Source: JADCRZ01 sp965200945 (lineage in GTDB: Bacteria > Bacteroidota > Bacteroidia > Chitinophagales > Chitinophagaceae). Taken from it: DNA of 64,000 bases. A program made the position numbers and the translations under genes. Of the stretch, positions 18,620 through 27,869 are shown piece by piece. The stretch lies in contig OZ241749.1 in NCBI GenBank assembly GCA_965200945.1, positions 4,154,001 to 4,218,000 of the forward strand, in the 5' to 3' direction. The notes beneath the pieces are model-generated. The model had not been told where the DNA came from. It searched no databases and saw only the letters and a list, made by a program, of their open reading frames with translations. Each line of letters opens with the position of its first letter. The stretch's first letter is position 1.

Positions 18620-18675
18620 AAATACATATATAAAAAAAGAGGTTTGAAAAAACCTCTTTTTTTATATATGTATTT
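18620..18675 (-). terminator. Very long perfect-hairpin terminator after SusD pair 3
   Basis: Positions 18620-18645 and 18650-18675 are perfect 26-bp reverse complements around a 4-nt loop (GAAA on plus). The stem core AAAAAAAGAGGTTT makes it an intrinsic terminator for the minus-strand SusD gene, which stops at 18686. The stem continues 12 bp beyond the T-tract, which is unusually long, and the symmetry makes it usable on either strand. Confidence 0.85.
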
Positions 18676-18685
18676 GGTAATCGAT

Positions 18686-20164
18686 TTATAAGGGATTCTG
18701 CACGATCGCTTTGTTAGCATCCACCTCGTTCTGCGGAAACAGGAACTCCCAGCGGTTGTCGCCTGCCGGAACATTCATCACCTGCGCGAGCGACTGGTCG
18801 TGGTTGGAGCCGGTTCTGTCCAGGTTAAGGTTCATCCGCTTCAGATCGAGGTAGCGGAAGCCTTCTCCCCACAGTTCGGCCCGGCGGTACATCAGGATCT
18901 CGTTGATCAGGTCGGTGCCTGTTTTTACTGATTTCACATACGTGGTGTCCCGGTTCTTTACCAGCGTGAACAAGGCATCCGCCGCGGCAGAGTTCTGTCC
19001 CAGCCGCGCCTGCGCCTCGGCTTCTATCAGGTACATTTCAGCGGTGCGCATGAGTGGTATGTCGCCAATACTGGTAGCCGTGGTCACCAGGAACTTCTTG
19101 TTGGCAAAGGGCTTCTTCACACCACTGGCCGGTACCGGAATGGAAGCGCCGGTAGAATCCCACATCTGCTTGCGGATATCGGTGGCGGGGATCATCCGGT
19201 ACAACCTGGCATTGATGGCTTTCGGATTGGTTCTGATGTTGGTTGAATTGTAGTTGGCCGACATAAAGGCAAAAAACGAATAAAAATAAGTGGTCTGCTC
19301 CGCGATCTGCTGGCTACCCCACATCCATTCGGTATTGGTGATGTTGTTGAAGCCGGCGGTGTAATCGGCATTGCTCATTAAAACATTTCCCTGGCGTGCT
19401 TCGGAGGCGTATTTCACAGCATCGGCCCAGTTCTGCTGGGTAAGCGCCACGCGGGCCTTGATGCCTTTGGCCACATTTACGTTGAAATGCGATTTGTAAG
19501 TACGCGTGTAACCGGTCAGGTTGGTGATGGCGTCATCCAGGTCTTTGTTCACCTGGGTATACACCTGTTCCACGGTTGCCCGCGGCTGGCCTTCGATGGT
19601 GCTGGTGATGAGCAGGGGAACGCCCAGCTGCGAATTGGGTTTGGCGGTGGCGTCGTACCGTTTTCCGTACATCTGCACCAGCATGAAATGCGCCCAGGCC
19701 CGGTAGCAAAGCGCCTCTCCCTTGATCGACTTCCTGTCGGCATCGGTACCTGCCGCCTTGTCTATATTGTTGATGATCATGTTGGCATTGGCGATCAGCT
19801 TGTAATAAAAATAGTATGCGAAATAAGAAGCCGTTCCGTTGCCCTGCACATTGCGGTGCGAGGTCCACTGGTAAACCGAGTTGAACCAGCCGTTGCCCTG
19901 CGTGGTCTGCACGAGATCTTCTCCCAGCATGTCCATATAGATCATGATCGTTCCCTGTCCTCCTTCATCCTGGTTGCTCAGATATTGATAATACAGGGAA
20001 CGGTGAATGCCATTGAGGGCTGCCAGAGCATTGGTAGTGGTGGTGAATACAAGTTCGGAGGGAAGCGCATCTGTCGGAAGCGTGTCAAGATAAGTTTTCT
20101 TGCAGGAGCTGATGACCTGAGCCAGCACGGCAAATCCGATCAGTGAATATAGAATCTTTTTCAT
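18686..20164 (-). CDS. RagB/SusD family nutrient-binding lipoprotein (pair 3)
   Basis: A 492-residue SusD-like surface lipoprotein with the lipobox VISSCKK (Cys21). Typical segments are LVFTTTTNALAALNGIHRSL near the N-terminus, GEALCYRAWAHFMLVQMYGKRY in the TPR region, and the C-terminal MRTAEMYLIEAEAQARLGQN, RRAELWGEGFRYLDLKR and FLFPQNEVDANKAIVQNPL. It begins 11 bp after its SusC partner, the tightest spacing of the three pairs. It ends next to the long hairpin terminator. Ligand unknown. Confidence 0.95.
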   Translation of the reverse strand: MKKILYSLIGFAVLAQVISSCKKTYLDTLPTDALPSELVFTTTTNALAALNGIHRSLYYQYLSNQDEGGQGTIMIYMDMLGEDLVQTTQGNGWFNSVYQWTSHRNVQGNGTASYFAYYFYYKLIANANMIINNIDKAAGTDADRKSIKGEALCYRAWAHFMLVQMYGKRYDATAKPNSQLGVPLLITSTIEGQPRATVEQVYTQVNKDLDDAITNLTGYTRTYKSHFNVNVAKGIKARVALTQQNWADAVKYASEARQGNVLMSNADYTAGFNNITNTEWMWGSQQIAEQTTYFYSFFAFMSANYNSTNIRTNPKAINARLYRMIPATDIRKQMWDSTGASIPVPASGVKKPFANKKFLVTTATSIGDIPLMRTAEMYLIEAEAQARLGQNSAAADALFTLVKNRDTTYVKSVKTGTDLINEILMYRRAELWGEGFRYLDLKRMNLNLDRTGSNHDQSLAQVMNVPAGDNRWEFLFPQNEVDANKAIVQNPL

Positions 20165-20175
20165 GGCGTTTTCAA

Positions 20176-23100
20176 TTAAAGGGTGATGTTTAACCCGGCG
20201 CTGAGCACACGGGCAGGAACATAAACATTGGAAGTAACTCCGGTGAAGGCCTGCGTAACGTTCATGCCTTTGCGCCTGGCGTTCAGCGTAAGATTTTCTC
20301 CGCTCAGGTAGAACCGGGCACGCTGTACCTTGATCCTTGAAATAACATCTGCCGGAAGATTATATCCCAGGTTGATGGTCCTGAAATTCAGGTAGGAGGC
20401 GCTTACCAGCCAGCGGTCCGACTGTGCGCCGAACGTGGTGATGGTGGCGGTGGTGGCATCCATCCGGGGAACATCGGTTACATCGCCTGCTTTCTGCCAG
20501 CGGCGGAGGATGTCGGTGCTGAAGGCGCCGCCGTAACCACCGGCACTCATGAGGCCGGCATAAGTAGCGTCGTACACTTTACCTCCCAGCTGGTAGGTGA
20601 TCTGGAAAGAGAGGTCGAAATTATGGAAGGTGAACGTGTTGGTGACGCCGCCGTATACATCTGGGATCGCCGAGCCTGCGTAATGAAGTTTGGCGTTGGT
20701 GTAGGCGGTGGTTACCGAGTCGCCGGTCTTGCTGACACGGGAGTTGCTTGCATTGTACGCATTCTGTACATACAGGGCGGCCCCGTCGGCAGGATCAACG
20801 CCGTACCAGTCGCGCAGCCAGTAGTCGTATAAAGAATGACCTACCATCAGCTTCTTGGTACCGGAGATGATCTCGGGCTGCGGCAGCTTGGTGATCTTAT
20901 TGGCAAAAGTGGTGGCGTTCGCGTTGATGTTCCAGCTGAAGGCCCTGTTCCGGATAATGTCTACACCCACCTGCAGCTCTATGCCGCGGTTGTACATGGT
21001 GCCGATGTTCTTGTTGATATTCAGCGTGCCGCTGGAAACCGGCAGCGGTACATTGAACAGGAGGTTGTCTGACTGGCGGTGGAAGAATTCAAGGCTGCCG
21101 CTGACCCTGTTCTGCAGGAAGCCGAAATCGATGCCTATGTCGAACTGTTTGTTGGTTTCCCAGAGCAGCTGTGTGTTGGCAAGGTTCGCCTGTACAAAGC
21201 CAGGTTCAGACGCATTGTTGTAACCCAGTGAATACAGTGCCTGTGCGGGATAATAGTCTTCGTTTCCATTTACATCAAGCAGCACGTCGTTGCCCACCAG
21301 TCCGTAACTCGAGCGAAGTTTCAGCATGTTGATCCAGGGAATGGTACTCATGAAACTCTCCTGATCGAGGCGCCAGCCGGCGGCTACCGACCAGAAATTG
21401 CCCCAGCGGGCCTCTTTGGCAAACTTGGAGGAACCGTCGCGGCGGAAGGAAGCCGAAGCGAAATATTTGTTGCCGATGCTGTAGTTGATGCGTGAGAGAT
21501 AGCTCTCGATGCGGTGGTGGTCGGTGCGTGAATTGGGTACGGCATTCGACGTGGTGAAATTGCCGAGCTCGGTGTTTCCGTCAACGATCTGTCCGGATAC
21601 GGTAGCATAGAAATAATTGTAGGTCAGGTCGTAGTTCTCATGGCCTGCCAGTATTTCGAGGTTCTGGTTCGAGCCGAAACTCTTGTTGTAGTTCAGCAGC
21701 TGATTGAACGTATAGCTGGTGGTAGTAGTGCTGGTGCGGCTTGCACGGCCGGCCGGCGCACCGTCGCCCACGATCTTGTTGTCGTAGGTAGAGCCCAGGT
21801 AATTGCTGATGTCGATGCTGATATTGGAAGTGAACTTGAAGTTTTTCAGGAAGGTGATCTCGCCATATGTTCTTCCGCTCAGCACGTTCCGCTTGAAAAG
21901 GTTGTTGTTGTATTCGGTCTCCGCAACGATATGTCGGCCCGGACTTCCGTTGCTGGGCCGCGTAGGCAGGCCGAGCGAGGTCATGTTGCCGAGGTCGTAG
22001 ATCTTGTTGCCGGTGGGGTCGAGCAGGTAGGTGCCGCTGGAAGTGTCATGCGCATATACTGGATAGATGGGACCGATGTTGCGGCTGAAGTTGAACGGGT
22101 TGATATAGCCGGTGCTGCTGCCCGTATTGGCCTGGTTCGATTTGGTGATGTTGCCGGAGATGTTGAGCCCGGTCTTGAACCAGGAAACCGGCTGGGTGTT
22201 CAGGTTGATGCGGCCGTTGAACCGTTCGTAGTCTGATTTGATGGCAAAGCCTTTTTCATTCACGTAGCCGAGTGAGATATAATAGTCGCTTTTGTCTGAA
22301 CCGCCGTTCACCGACATGGAGTAGTCGCTCCTGTTGCCGTTCCGCTGAATGGGTTTTTCCCAATCGAGGTCGTCGGGATAGAGGAGGCGGGCCGATGGGT
22401 TGAGTGTGCCATCCGTGCGTACGATGTCGTTGCTTTTTACGTTGAACGGGTTGTAACCCAGCAGGTTTTTGATGTTGTTGGTAGCCGTCTGGCTGGCAGT
22501 GGCAATGGGCACGGGAGAGGTTCCGTACACCAGGCTGTTGCGATAGGCTTCCCACATCAGCGGGTAATACTGGTACGCATCCACCCGGTCATACTCCGAG
22601 AGGCCGCGCGAAACAGATCCCTGGTTCACGTTTATCTGCAGCTGGTTCTGTCCTTTCCGGCCTCTTTTGGTGGTGATCATGATCACGCCGTTTGCTGCGC
22701 GGGAGCCGTAGAGCGCAGAGGCGGAGGCATCTTTCAGCACCGAAAGGGTCTGTATATCGTCGGGATTGATATTGGCGACGTTGCCGCTGTAAGGCACGCC
22801 GTCCACCACGTACAAAGGATCGTTGGAAGCGTTCACGGAACCAAATCCGCGGATGCGGATGTTGGGGCCCGAACCGGGCTGGCCGCTGCCGGAGCTGGCC
22901 TGAATGCCCGGTGCCGCACCGGTGAGGGCGCCGATCACATTGGTGAGCGGCCGCTGTTCGATACTTTTACTGTCTATCTGAACCGCTGAACCGGTATAGG
23001 TCGATTTGCGCGCCGTACCATATGCTACCACTACCACCTCACTGAGGTTCGACTGGGCCGTTTGTACCGTTGCAAGCCGGATATCGAAATTTGTCTGATC

Positions 23101-23358
23101 ACCCACCCTTACCTGGCGCGACACAAAACCGATCGAGGAAATTTCGAGGGTGGTACCGGAAGAAGGGACCGTGAGGGTAAATGTACCGTCGGTGCGGGTG
23201 GAAGTGCCCGTCTTTCTGGCGCCTTGGATTACGATGGAGACATTGGAGAGGGGATTGTCTGTCGAATCGACCACCCGCCCGGTGATCACCCTTCCCTGGG
23301 CAGGAAGTTTTGCTGCGTAGAACAGACAGCAAATCAGCAGTGTAGCAAATACTTTCAT
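20176..23358 (-). CDS. SusC/RagA TonB-linked outer-membrane transporter (pair 3)
   Basis: A 1060-residue TonB-dependent transporter. The signal peptide ends near residue 20 (AKLPAQ), followed by a carboxypeptidase-regulatory-like domain (VITGRVVDSTDNPLSNVSIV), a TonB-box-like LSEVVVVAYGTA, a plug with LSVLKDASASALYGSRAANG, and a barrel ending SAGLNITL. It is the first gene of the 15-kb Sus block in the direction of transcription. Together with its SusD it forms a two-gene operon bounded by a -7 box upstream and the long hairpin downstream. Confidence 0.96.
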   Translation of the reverse strand: MKVFATLLICCLFYAAKLPAQGRVITGRVVDSTDNPLSNVSIVIQGARKTGTSTRTDGTFTLTVPSSGTTLEISSIGFVSRQVRVGDQTNFDIRLATVQTAQSNLSEVVVVAYGTARKSTYTGSAVQIDSKSIEQRPLTNVIGALTGAAPGIQASSGSGQPGSGPNIRIRGFGSVNASNDPLYVVDGVPYSGNVANINPDDIQTLSVLKDASASALYGSRAANGVIMITTKRGRKGQNQLQINVNQGSVSRGLSEYDRVDAYQYYPLMWEAYRNSLVYGTSPVPIATASQTATNNIKNLLGYNPFNVKSNDIVRTDGTLNPSARLLYPDDLDWEKPIQRNGNRSDYSMSVNGGSDKSDYYISLGYVNEKGFAIKSDYERFNGRINLNTQPVSWFKTGLNISGNITKSNQANTGSSTGYINPFNFSRNIGPIYPVYAHDTSSGTYLLDPTGNKIYDLGNMTSLGLPTRPSNGSPGRHIVAETEYNNNLFKRNVLSGRTYGEITFLKNFKFTSNISIDISNYLGSTYDNKIVGDGAPAGRASRTSTTTTSYTFNQLLNYNKSFGSNQNLEILAGHENYDLTYNYFYATVSGQIVDGNTELGNFTTSNAVPNSRTDHHRIESYLSRINYSIGNKYFASASFRRDGSSKFAKEARWGNFWSVAAGWRLDQESFMSTIPWINMLKLRSSYGLVGNDVLLDVNGNEDYYPAQALYSLGYNNASEPGFVQANLANTQLLWETNKQFDIGIDFGFLQNRVSGSLEFFHRQSDNLLFNVPLPVSSGTLNINKNIGTMYNRGIELQVGVDIIRNRAFSWNINANATTFANKITKLPQPEIISGTKKLMVGHSLYDYWLRDWYGVDPADGAALYVQNAYNASNSRVSKTGDSVTTAYTNAKLHYAGSAIPDVYGGVTNTFTFHNFDLSFQITYQLGGKVYDATYAGLMSAGGYGGAFSTDILRRWQKAGDVTDVPRMDATTATITTFGAQSDRWLVSASYLNFRTINLGYNLPADVISRIKVQRARFYLSGENLTLNARRKGMNVTQAFTGVTSNVYVPARVLSAGLNITL

Positions 23359-23399
23359 ATGATTGGTTTTAAGTTGAACGTTCCAGCAATCTGTCCAGA

Positions 23400-23407
23400 C
23401 AAATATA
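23400..23407 (-). promoter_or_regulatory. Promoter -7 box of SusC pair 3
   Basis: The minus strand reads TATATTTG, a full match to TAnnTTTG, 41 bp before the ATG. This is almost the same distance as in Sus pair 1. No TTTG -33 element is seen 19 bp further upstream. Confidence 0.5.
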
Positions 23408-23619
23408 AGCGCACGGGGAGCCCTTTTTACAGAAGCGGCGCTCCGGAAAAACCCTTATAAGCCCAAAATAATCATGCACTTACAAATGAATGAACGGCAG
23501 AACAGAATCAGGAATGTAAACGTAAAAACAATATGTAGAACCGCTTCCGTTTTCGGGATAAGTGGAAGGTGTGTTTTTTAAATGGTAAACCGGTGTGATC
23601 AGGCAGTTCGGGAAACTAT

Positions 23620-24828
23620 TTATTTGCTGATCTCTGCTGCTTTGCCAAGAACACCGAGCTGATGGCCGATCTTGCTAAATGCTTCGATAGCCCTGTCGAG
23701 ATGCTCGGTAGAATGGGCGGCGCTTAGCTGCACGCGGATCCTGGCCTGCCCTTTCGGTACAACAGGAAAGAAGAACCCGATCACATAGATGCCTTCTCCC
23801 AGCAGTTCGGCCGCCATTTTCTGGGCTGTAACAGCATCGTACAGCATGATGGGCACGATGGGGTGGTCACCGGGTTTGATATCGAAACCCGCTTCGGTCA
23901 TTTTCTGTCTGAAATAGCGGGTGTTGCTTTCCAGTTTGTCTCTCAGCTCCGTGGTTTCGGTGAGCATGTCGAGCACGGTGAGGGAGGCGCCCACGATGGA
24001 AGGGGCGAGCGTATTGGAGAAAAGGTAGGGGCGGGAGCGCTGGCGCAGCATTTCTATGATCTCTTTCCGGCCGCTGGTGAAACCGCCGCTGGCTCCGCCA
24101 AGGGCTTTGCCGAGGGTGCCGGTGATGATATCGATCTTGCCCATCACGCCCCGGTATTCGTGTGTGCCCCGGCCGGTCTGGCCAATGAAACCGGAGGAAT
24201 GCGATTCGTCGGTCATTACGATCGCGTCGTATTGGCCGGCAAGTTCACAGATCTTATCGAGCTGCGCGATGGTGCCGTCCATACTGAAAGAGCCGTCGGT
24301 TACGATGATGCGGCTGCGGCAGCCCTGGCTTTCCTGCAGTTTGGCTTCCAGGTCGGCCATGTTATTATGTTCGTAGCGGAAGCGCTGCGCCTTGCAGAGG
24401 CGAACGCCGTCGATGATGGAGGCATGGTTGAGGGCGTCGGAAATGATGGCATCCTGCTCGTTGAACAGGGGTTCGAACACGCCGCCGTTGGCATCGAAGG
24501 CGGCTGCATATAAAATGGTGTCTTCCGTGCCGAGGAACTGCGCGATCTTTTGTTCGAGTTCTTTGTGAATATCCTGCGTACCGCAGATAAAACGTACGCT
24601 GCTCATGCCGTAGCCATGTTCGTCGATGGTCTTGTGCGCCGCTTCGATCACGCGGGGGTGCGATGACAGTCCGAGGTAGTTGTTCGCGCAGAAATTAAGG
24701 ACCGTTTTTCCGTTCACCTCGATCTCGGGGCCCTGTTCGCTGGTGATGATCCGTTCGCGTTTGAACAGGCCGGCGCTGTCGATCTCGTGTAGTTCAGTAT
24801 CAATGCGTTGCACAAATTTTTCGTTCAT
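23620..24828 (-). CDS. kbl: Glycine C-acetyltransferase (2-amino-3-ketobutyrate CoA ligase)
   Basis: A 402-residue PLP enzyme of the alpha-oxoamine synthase family, which converts 2-amino-3-ketobutyrate and CoA to glycine and acetyl-CoA in threonine catabolism. Conserved marks are VLNFCANNYLGLSSHPRVI, the glycine-rich YGMSSVRFICGT, TDESHSSGFIG, and the PLP-lysine region ITGTLGKALGGASGG. The start at 24828 (MNEKFVQRID) gives the family's usual length, and a TACCTTTG -7 box at 24850-24857 lies just upstream, so the longer reading frame from 24915 is not used. The threonine dehydrogenase gene (tdh) is not adjacent. Closely related family members make other products, but the match to Kbl is strong. 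Confidence 0.94.
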   Translation of the reverse strand: MNEKFVQRIDTELHEIDSAGLFKRERIITSEQGPEIEVNGKTVLNFCANNYLGLSSHPRVIEAAHKTIDEHGYGMSSVRFICGTQDIHKELEQKIAQFLGTEDTILYAAAFDANGGVFEPLFNEQDAIISDALNHASIIDGVRLCKAQRFRYEHNNMADLEAKLQESQGCRSRIIVTDGSFSMDGTIAQLDKICELAGQYDAIVMTDESHSSGFIGQTGRGTHEYRGVMGKIDIITGTLGKALGGASGGFTSGRKEIIEMLRQRSRPYLFSNTLAPSIVGASLTVLDMLTETTELRDKLESNTRYFRQKMTEAGFDIKPGDHPIVPIMLYDAVTAQKMAAELLGEGIYVIGFFFPVVPKGQARIRVQLSAAHSTEHLDRAIEAFSKIGHQLGVLGKAAEISK

Positions 24829-24849
24829 GAGGCGCAGGTTTTTGCGCAG

Positions 24850-24857
24850 CAAAGGTA
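24850..24857 (-). promoter_or_regulatory. Promoter -7 box of kbl
   Basis: The minus strand reads TACCTTTG, a full match to TAnnTTTG. It lies 21 bp before the ATG at 24828 and inside the longer alternative frame, so it supports the shorter start. Confidence 0.55.
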
Positions 24858-24999
24858 AGCGGTATTTTCGCCATCCGGCCCGGCTGAAATAAAAAGTCTG
24901 CTTTTCCTGTAACATTTTCTTTCTAATTTCGTCTTATAGAAAAAGCCTTGCTTTTTACCCTTGCAACATCCGGTTCCTATAGCCCTTAATTCAATCGAG

Positions 25000-25200
25000 A
25001 TGAAACAAAAGACCTTTCACCAGCTGCTTCCACTCATCATTACGATGGCGGTAGGCTCTTTCCTGACCGTATTGTACTTCACCAGAACCAGCCCTGCCGA
25101 AACACAGCTGGAAACAAAAAATGCCAGCGCCGAAAAAAAGCCCCGGAATGAATTCATGATCTGGCAATCCCTTTCGAGGCACCTTCTTTCAATCGATTAA
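25000..25200 (+). CDS. Small single-pass membrane protein, unknown function
   Basis: A 66-residue protein beginning MKQKTFHQLLPLIITMAV. One hydrophobic helix (about residues 8-27) is followed by a polar, charged tail (TSPAETQLETKNASAEKKPR) and a short amphipathic end. I do not recognise a family. The start at 25000 is preferred to the upstream ATG at 24961 because it puts the hydrophobic segment at a normal signal-anchor position. The gene diverges from kbl and is followed by a good terminator, which supports it being transcribed alone. Confidence 0.6.
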   Translation: MKQKTFHQLLPLIITMAVGSFLTVLYFTRTSPAETQLETKNASAEKKPRNEFMIWQSLSRHLLSID

Positions 25201-25227
25201 CACCATCTATACCTGTCCATTTCCTGC

Positions 25228-25254
25228 AAACCAGCCTTTCAGCTGGTTTTTTGT
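25228..25254 (+). terminator. Rho-independent terminator
   Basis: AAACCAGC at 25228-25235 pairs with GCTGGTTT at 25242-25249 and runs into a T-rich tail (TTTTTTGTTTT). It sits 28 bp after the small membrane-protein gene. Confidence 0.75.
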
Positions 25255-25349
25255 TTTCCAGCCCGACAAATGATCAAAAAAAATAAATTGATTTGTAACT
25301 TTTATGAAACCCGCCCGTAACAACTGAATAACTCCAGACACAACTGCTC

Positions 25350-25835
25350 ATGACTGAAAAGGAATACAATGAATGCGTGAGGACCTATGCCGACAACGTT
25401 TACCGGTTCATCGTAAAAAATATCCGGAACGAGGAAGATGCCAAGGACATCGTACAGAGCGCATTCGAGAAATTATGGCGTAACAGAACAGAAGTAGACA
25501 ACGAAAGATGCAAACCATATTTGTTCACCGTAGCTTACCACAACCTGATCGACTTTCTCCGGAAAAATAAACGGATTCGATTGAAAGAAGATTTTCAGGA
25601 AGAAGAACGGATCACTTACAAACCGGTGAACAACCTGAAAAAAGTGCTTGAACAGGCACTGGCCACTTTAAATCATACCCAGCGTTCGCTGGTGCTGCTG
25701 AAAGATTATGAAGGGTATTCTTATGAGGAGATTGGTCAGATAAGCGGGTTGAACGAAAGCCAGGTGAAAGTATACCTGCACAGGGCGAGGCTTCAGCTGA
25801 AGAACTACCTGGTGAAACCCGAGAATGTATTGTAA
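25350..25835 (+). CDS. ECF-type RNA polymerase sigma factor
   Basis: A 161-residue sigma-70-family protein with only regions 2 and 4. Region 2 is YADNVYRFIVKNIRNEEDAK followed by DIVQSAFEKLW. Region 4 is LNHTQRSLVLLKDYEGYSYE followed by a helix-turn-helix (IGQISGLNESQVKVYLHRAR). It would direct RNA polymerase to a dedicated promoter set. It is followed 37 bp later by a membrane protein with the layout of an anti-sigma factor and then by an outer-membrane barrel, so the three probably form one regulated module. Such operons usually autoregulate, but no promoter repeat was identified. TAACTTTT at 25292 resembles a -7 box imperfectly. Confidence 0.93.
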   Translation: MTEKEYNECVRTYADNVYRFIVKNIRNEEDAKDIVQSAFEKLWRNRTEVDNERCKPYLFTVAYHNLIDFLRKNKRIRLKEDFQEEERITYKPVNNLKKVLEQALATLNHTQRSLVLLKDYEGYSYEEIGQISGLNESQVKVYLHRARLQLKNYLVKPENVL

Positions 25836-25872
25836 ACGGTTCTCCCAAACCTGCTGGCTGAGCCAGAGCAAA

Positions 25873-26988
25873 ATGGAAAAAATGGATATTAACAGATATA
25901 ATTACGAAGAATATTTTTTGTTGTACACCGACAACGAATTAAATACAGCGGAGAGAGAAGCCGTGGAGCTGTTCGCGGCAGCCCATCCTGATCTGAAGGA
26001 AGAACTGGAGCTGTTGCAACAGTTCAGGGTAACACCCGATGAAATGGCTTTTCCCGACATCGCTTCCCTGATCAGAACTGAAGACAGCGCCTTTATCCAT
26101 GAAGGTAACTTCGAAGAAAAAGCTTTATTACATACTGACAATGAACTGAGCCAGGAAGATAAAAGGCTGGTGGAACAGTTCGTTCACGACCATCCTGCAC
26201 ACAAAGATGCGTTCGACCTGATCCACAAGGCGGTTTTATGGCCCGACAGCGCTGTCGTGTTCCCCGACAAACAGTTGCTGTACCGTGCTGAAAAAGAGAA
26301 AGTTGTTCTGTTTACGTGGTGGAGGATGGCTGCCGCTGCCATGGTTCTGCTGGTTGCCGGGGCGCTGTGGCTGAACCGGCCTGAATCAGGCGCGCAGACA
26401 AGGGTGGCCGTTGTTGATCCTCCTGTTCCTTCCAAAAAAGGTTCGTCGGTTGTCAGCGTTGAAAAACCTGCTCAAACGCAAGTTGAAGATCAGCCTGCGG
26501 CAGTTACAGGGATCGCCGGTACTTCAAATGCTGAAAGCGAAAAAGACAAACCGGGGCCTGTTGTTGTAAAAAGGGCGTCAGCCCTGCCGGTTCAAAAAGA
26601 AAAGCCCGCATCAGCATCCATTGCCAGGATCGAAAAACCGGTGCGCAGGCAGCGTCCCATCAACGATGTGGCACAGGTAGCGGCCGGCAGCCACCGGGCA
26701 TTCGACAAGATCACACCTTCCGTTGTAAATAACCAGAAATCTATTATCGATGAAGCTGTTGCCATAAACACCCAGGCAGACATTGCAGAGAGCGCCAACG
26801 CTGATTCCGGAATCAGCTTCGCTTCGAACAATGAAACCGATGATGTTTATGTCTCCAATATCCCCCTGGATAAAAAACACGCCCTCCGGGGACTACTCAG
26901 AAAAGCCTCAAGGGTCATCAATAAAGCCGCCGGAATGAATGGAGAAAAAAGCATTCTCATCGGCAGCGTCGAACTCGCGCTTAAATAA
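25873..26988 (+). CDS. Anti-sigma-factor-like single-pass membrane protein
   Basis: A 371-residue protein. The cytoplasmic N-terminus has two related units, LLYTDNELNTAEREAVELF and LLHTDNELSQEDKRLVEQF, each followed by an HP segment and an acidic stretch. One transmembrane helix lies near residues 157-173 (MAAAAMVLLVAGALWL), followed by a long, low-complexity periplasmic region rich in Pro, Lys and Val. Position after an ECF sigma gene and topology indicate an anti-sigma factor, but the classical Zn-binding HxxxCxxC motif is absent. The start at 25873 avoids overlap with the sigma gene; an in-frame ATG upstream at 25825 gives an implausible N-terminus. Confidence 0.75.
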   Translation: MEKMDINRYNYEEYFLLYTDNELNTAEREAVELFAAAHPDLKEELELLQQFRVTPDEMAFPDIASLIRTEDSAFIHEGNFEEKALLHTDNELSQEDKRLVEQFVHDHPAHKDAFDLIHKAVLWPDSAVVFPDKQLLYRAEKEKVVLFTWWRMAAAAMVLLVAGALWLNRPESGAQTRVAVVDPPVPSKKGSSVVSVEKPAQTQVEDQPAAVTGIAGTSNAESEKDKPGPVVVKRASALPVQKEKPASASIARIEKPVRRQRPINDVAQVAAGSHRAFDKITPSVVNNQKSIIDEAVAINTQADIAESANADSGISFASNNETDDVYVSNIPLDKKHALRGLLRKASRVINKAAGMNGEKSILIGSVELALK

Positions 26989-27013
26989 TCATACATTATT
27001 AAAATCAAACGTT

Positions 27014-27832
27014 ATGAAAAAGCTCTATTTTCTACTGGCAGCGCTATGCCTGTACTGCACCTCTTTCGCGCAAACTGATACCGCCACTACGAGTGCACGA
27101 TCCTCCGGCGACACCATCCGCATCGGCGCCATGATCATCGTGAAAAAAAGAGGCTCCGCCGAGTCTCCCAGGAAAGTGTACATCGACAGGCGCCGCCCTT
27201 CCAACCTCACTACCAACTGGCTGGTGGTAGACCTCGGATTCAACAACTACTCCGATAAGACGAACTACGCTTCCGCCGCTGCCCAGCAGTTTGCACCCGG
27301 TGGCAACAAAGACTGGTTCAAGCTGCACAACGGCAAGTCGGTGAACGTGAACGTATGGCTGTTCCTCCAGAAGCTGAGCCTGATCAAGCAGGTGGTGAAC
27401 CTGAAATACGGACTGGGCGTGGAACTCAACAACTACCGCTATGAAAGCAACATCCGCTTCCGGGAAAATCCGACAACCGTGTACATGGACAATGTATCCT
27501 ACCACAAGAACAAGCTGGCCACCGACTACGTGACGGTGCCCCTGATGCTGAACTTCAACTTCACACCTGGAAAAGCAAGCAAAAGTTCCTTTGGCCTCAG
27601 TGCCGGCATGAGTGCAGGTTACCTGTATTCTTCCCGCCAGAAGTACATCAGCGGCCCTACCGGCAAGCAGAAAACAAAGGATGATTTCGACCTGAGGAAC
27701 TACAAGCTTTCCTACATCGCCGAACTGAAGCTTGGACCCGTGAACCTCTATGGTTCAATGGCCACCCAGAGCATGTTTGAAAAAGGCCTCGACCAGACGC
27801 CTTATAACCTCGGTATCAGGTTAAGTCATTGA
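27014..27832 (+). CDS. Predicted outer-membrane beta-barrel protein
   Basis: A 272-residue exported protein: the signal peptide ends in CTSFAQ (about residue 20). The mature chain has alternating amphipathic strands and aromatic-rich turns (NWLVVDLGFNNYSD, VNVNVWLFLQKLSL, LKYGLGVELNNYRYES, KSSFGLSAGMSAGYLYSS, LGPVNLYGSMATQS) typical of PorT-like small barrels of Bacteroidota. It lies 25 bp after the anti-sigma-like gene and ends before a strong terminator, making it the last gene of the sigma module and perhaps its sensor or target. The start at 27014 is chosen because a signal peptide follows directly; the frame extends upstream only through the 3' end of the previous gene. Confidence 0.82.
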   Translation: MKKLYFLLAALCLYCTSFAQTDTATTSARSSGDTIRIGAMIIVKKRGSAESPRKVYIDRRRPSNLTTNWLVVDLGFNNYSDKTNYASAAAQQFAPGGNKDWFKLHNGKSVNVNVWLFLQKLSLIKQVVNLKYGLGVELNNYRYESNIRFRENPTTVYMDNVSYHKNKLATDYVTVPLMLNFNFTPGKASKSSFGLSAGMSAGYLYSSRQKYISGPTGKQKTKDDFDLRNYKLSYIAELKLGPVNLYGSMATQSMFEKGLDQTPYNLGIRLSH

Positions 27833-27869
27833 TAACGGGCTGTTCAACCGTTCACCGGAGAACGGGCCG

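Noticed and set aside
18686..23358. Recent duplication of a SusCD pair
   Set aside because: The three pairs differ throughout the barrel and binding regions and have different spacings and terminators, so no recent copy is seen.
24829..24915. N-terminal extension of kbl
   Set aside because: The extra 29 residues are not conserved and a full -7 promoter box lies inside them.
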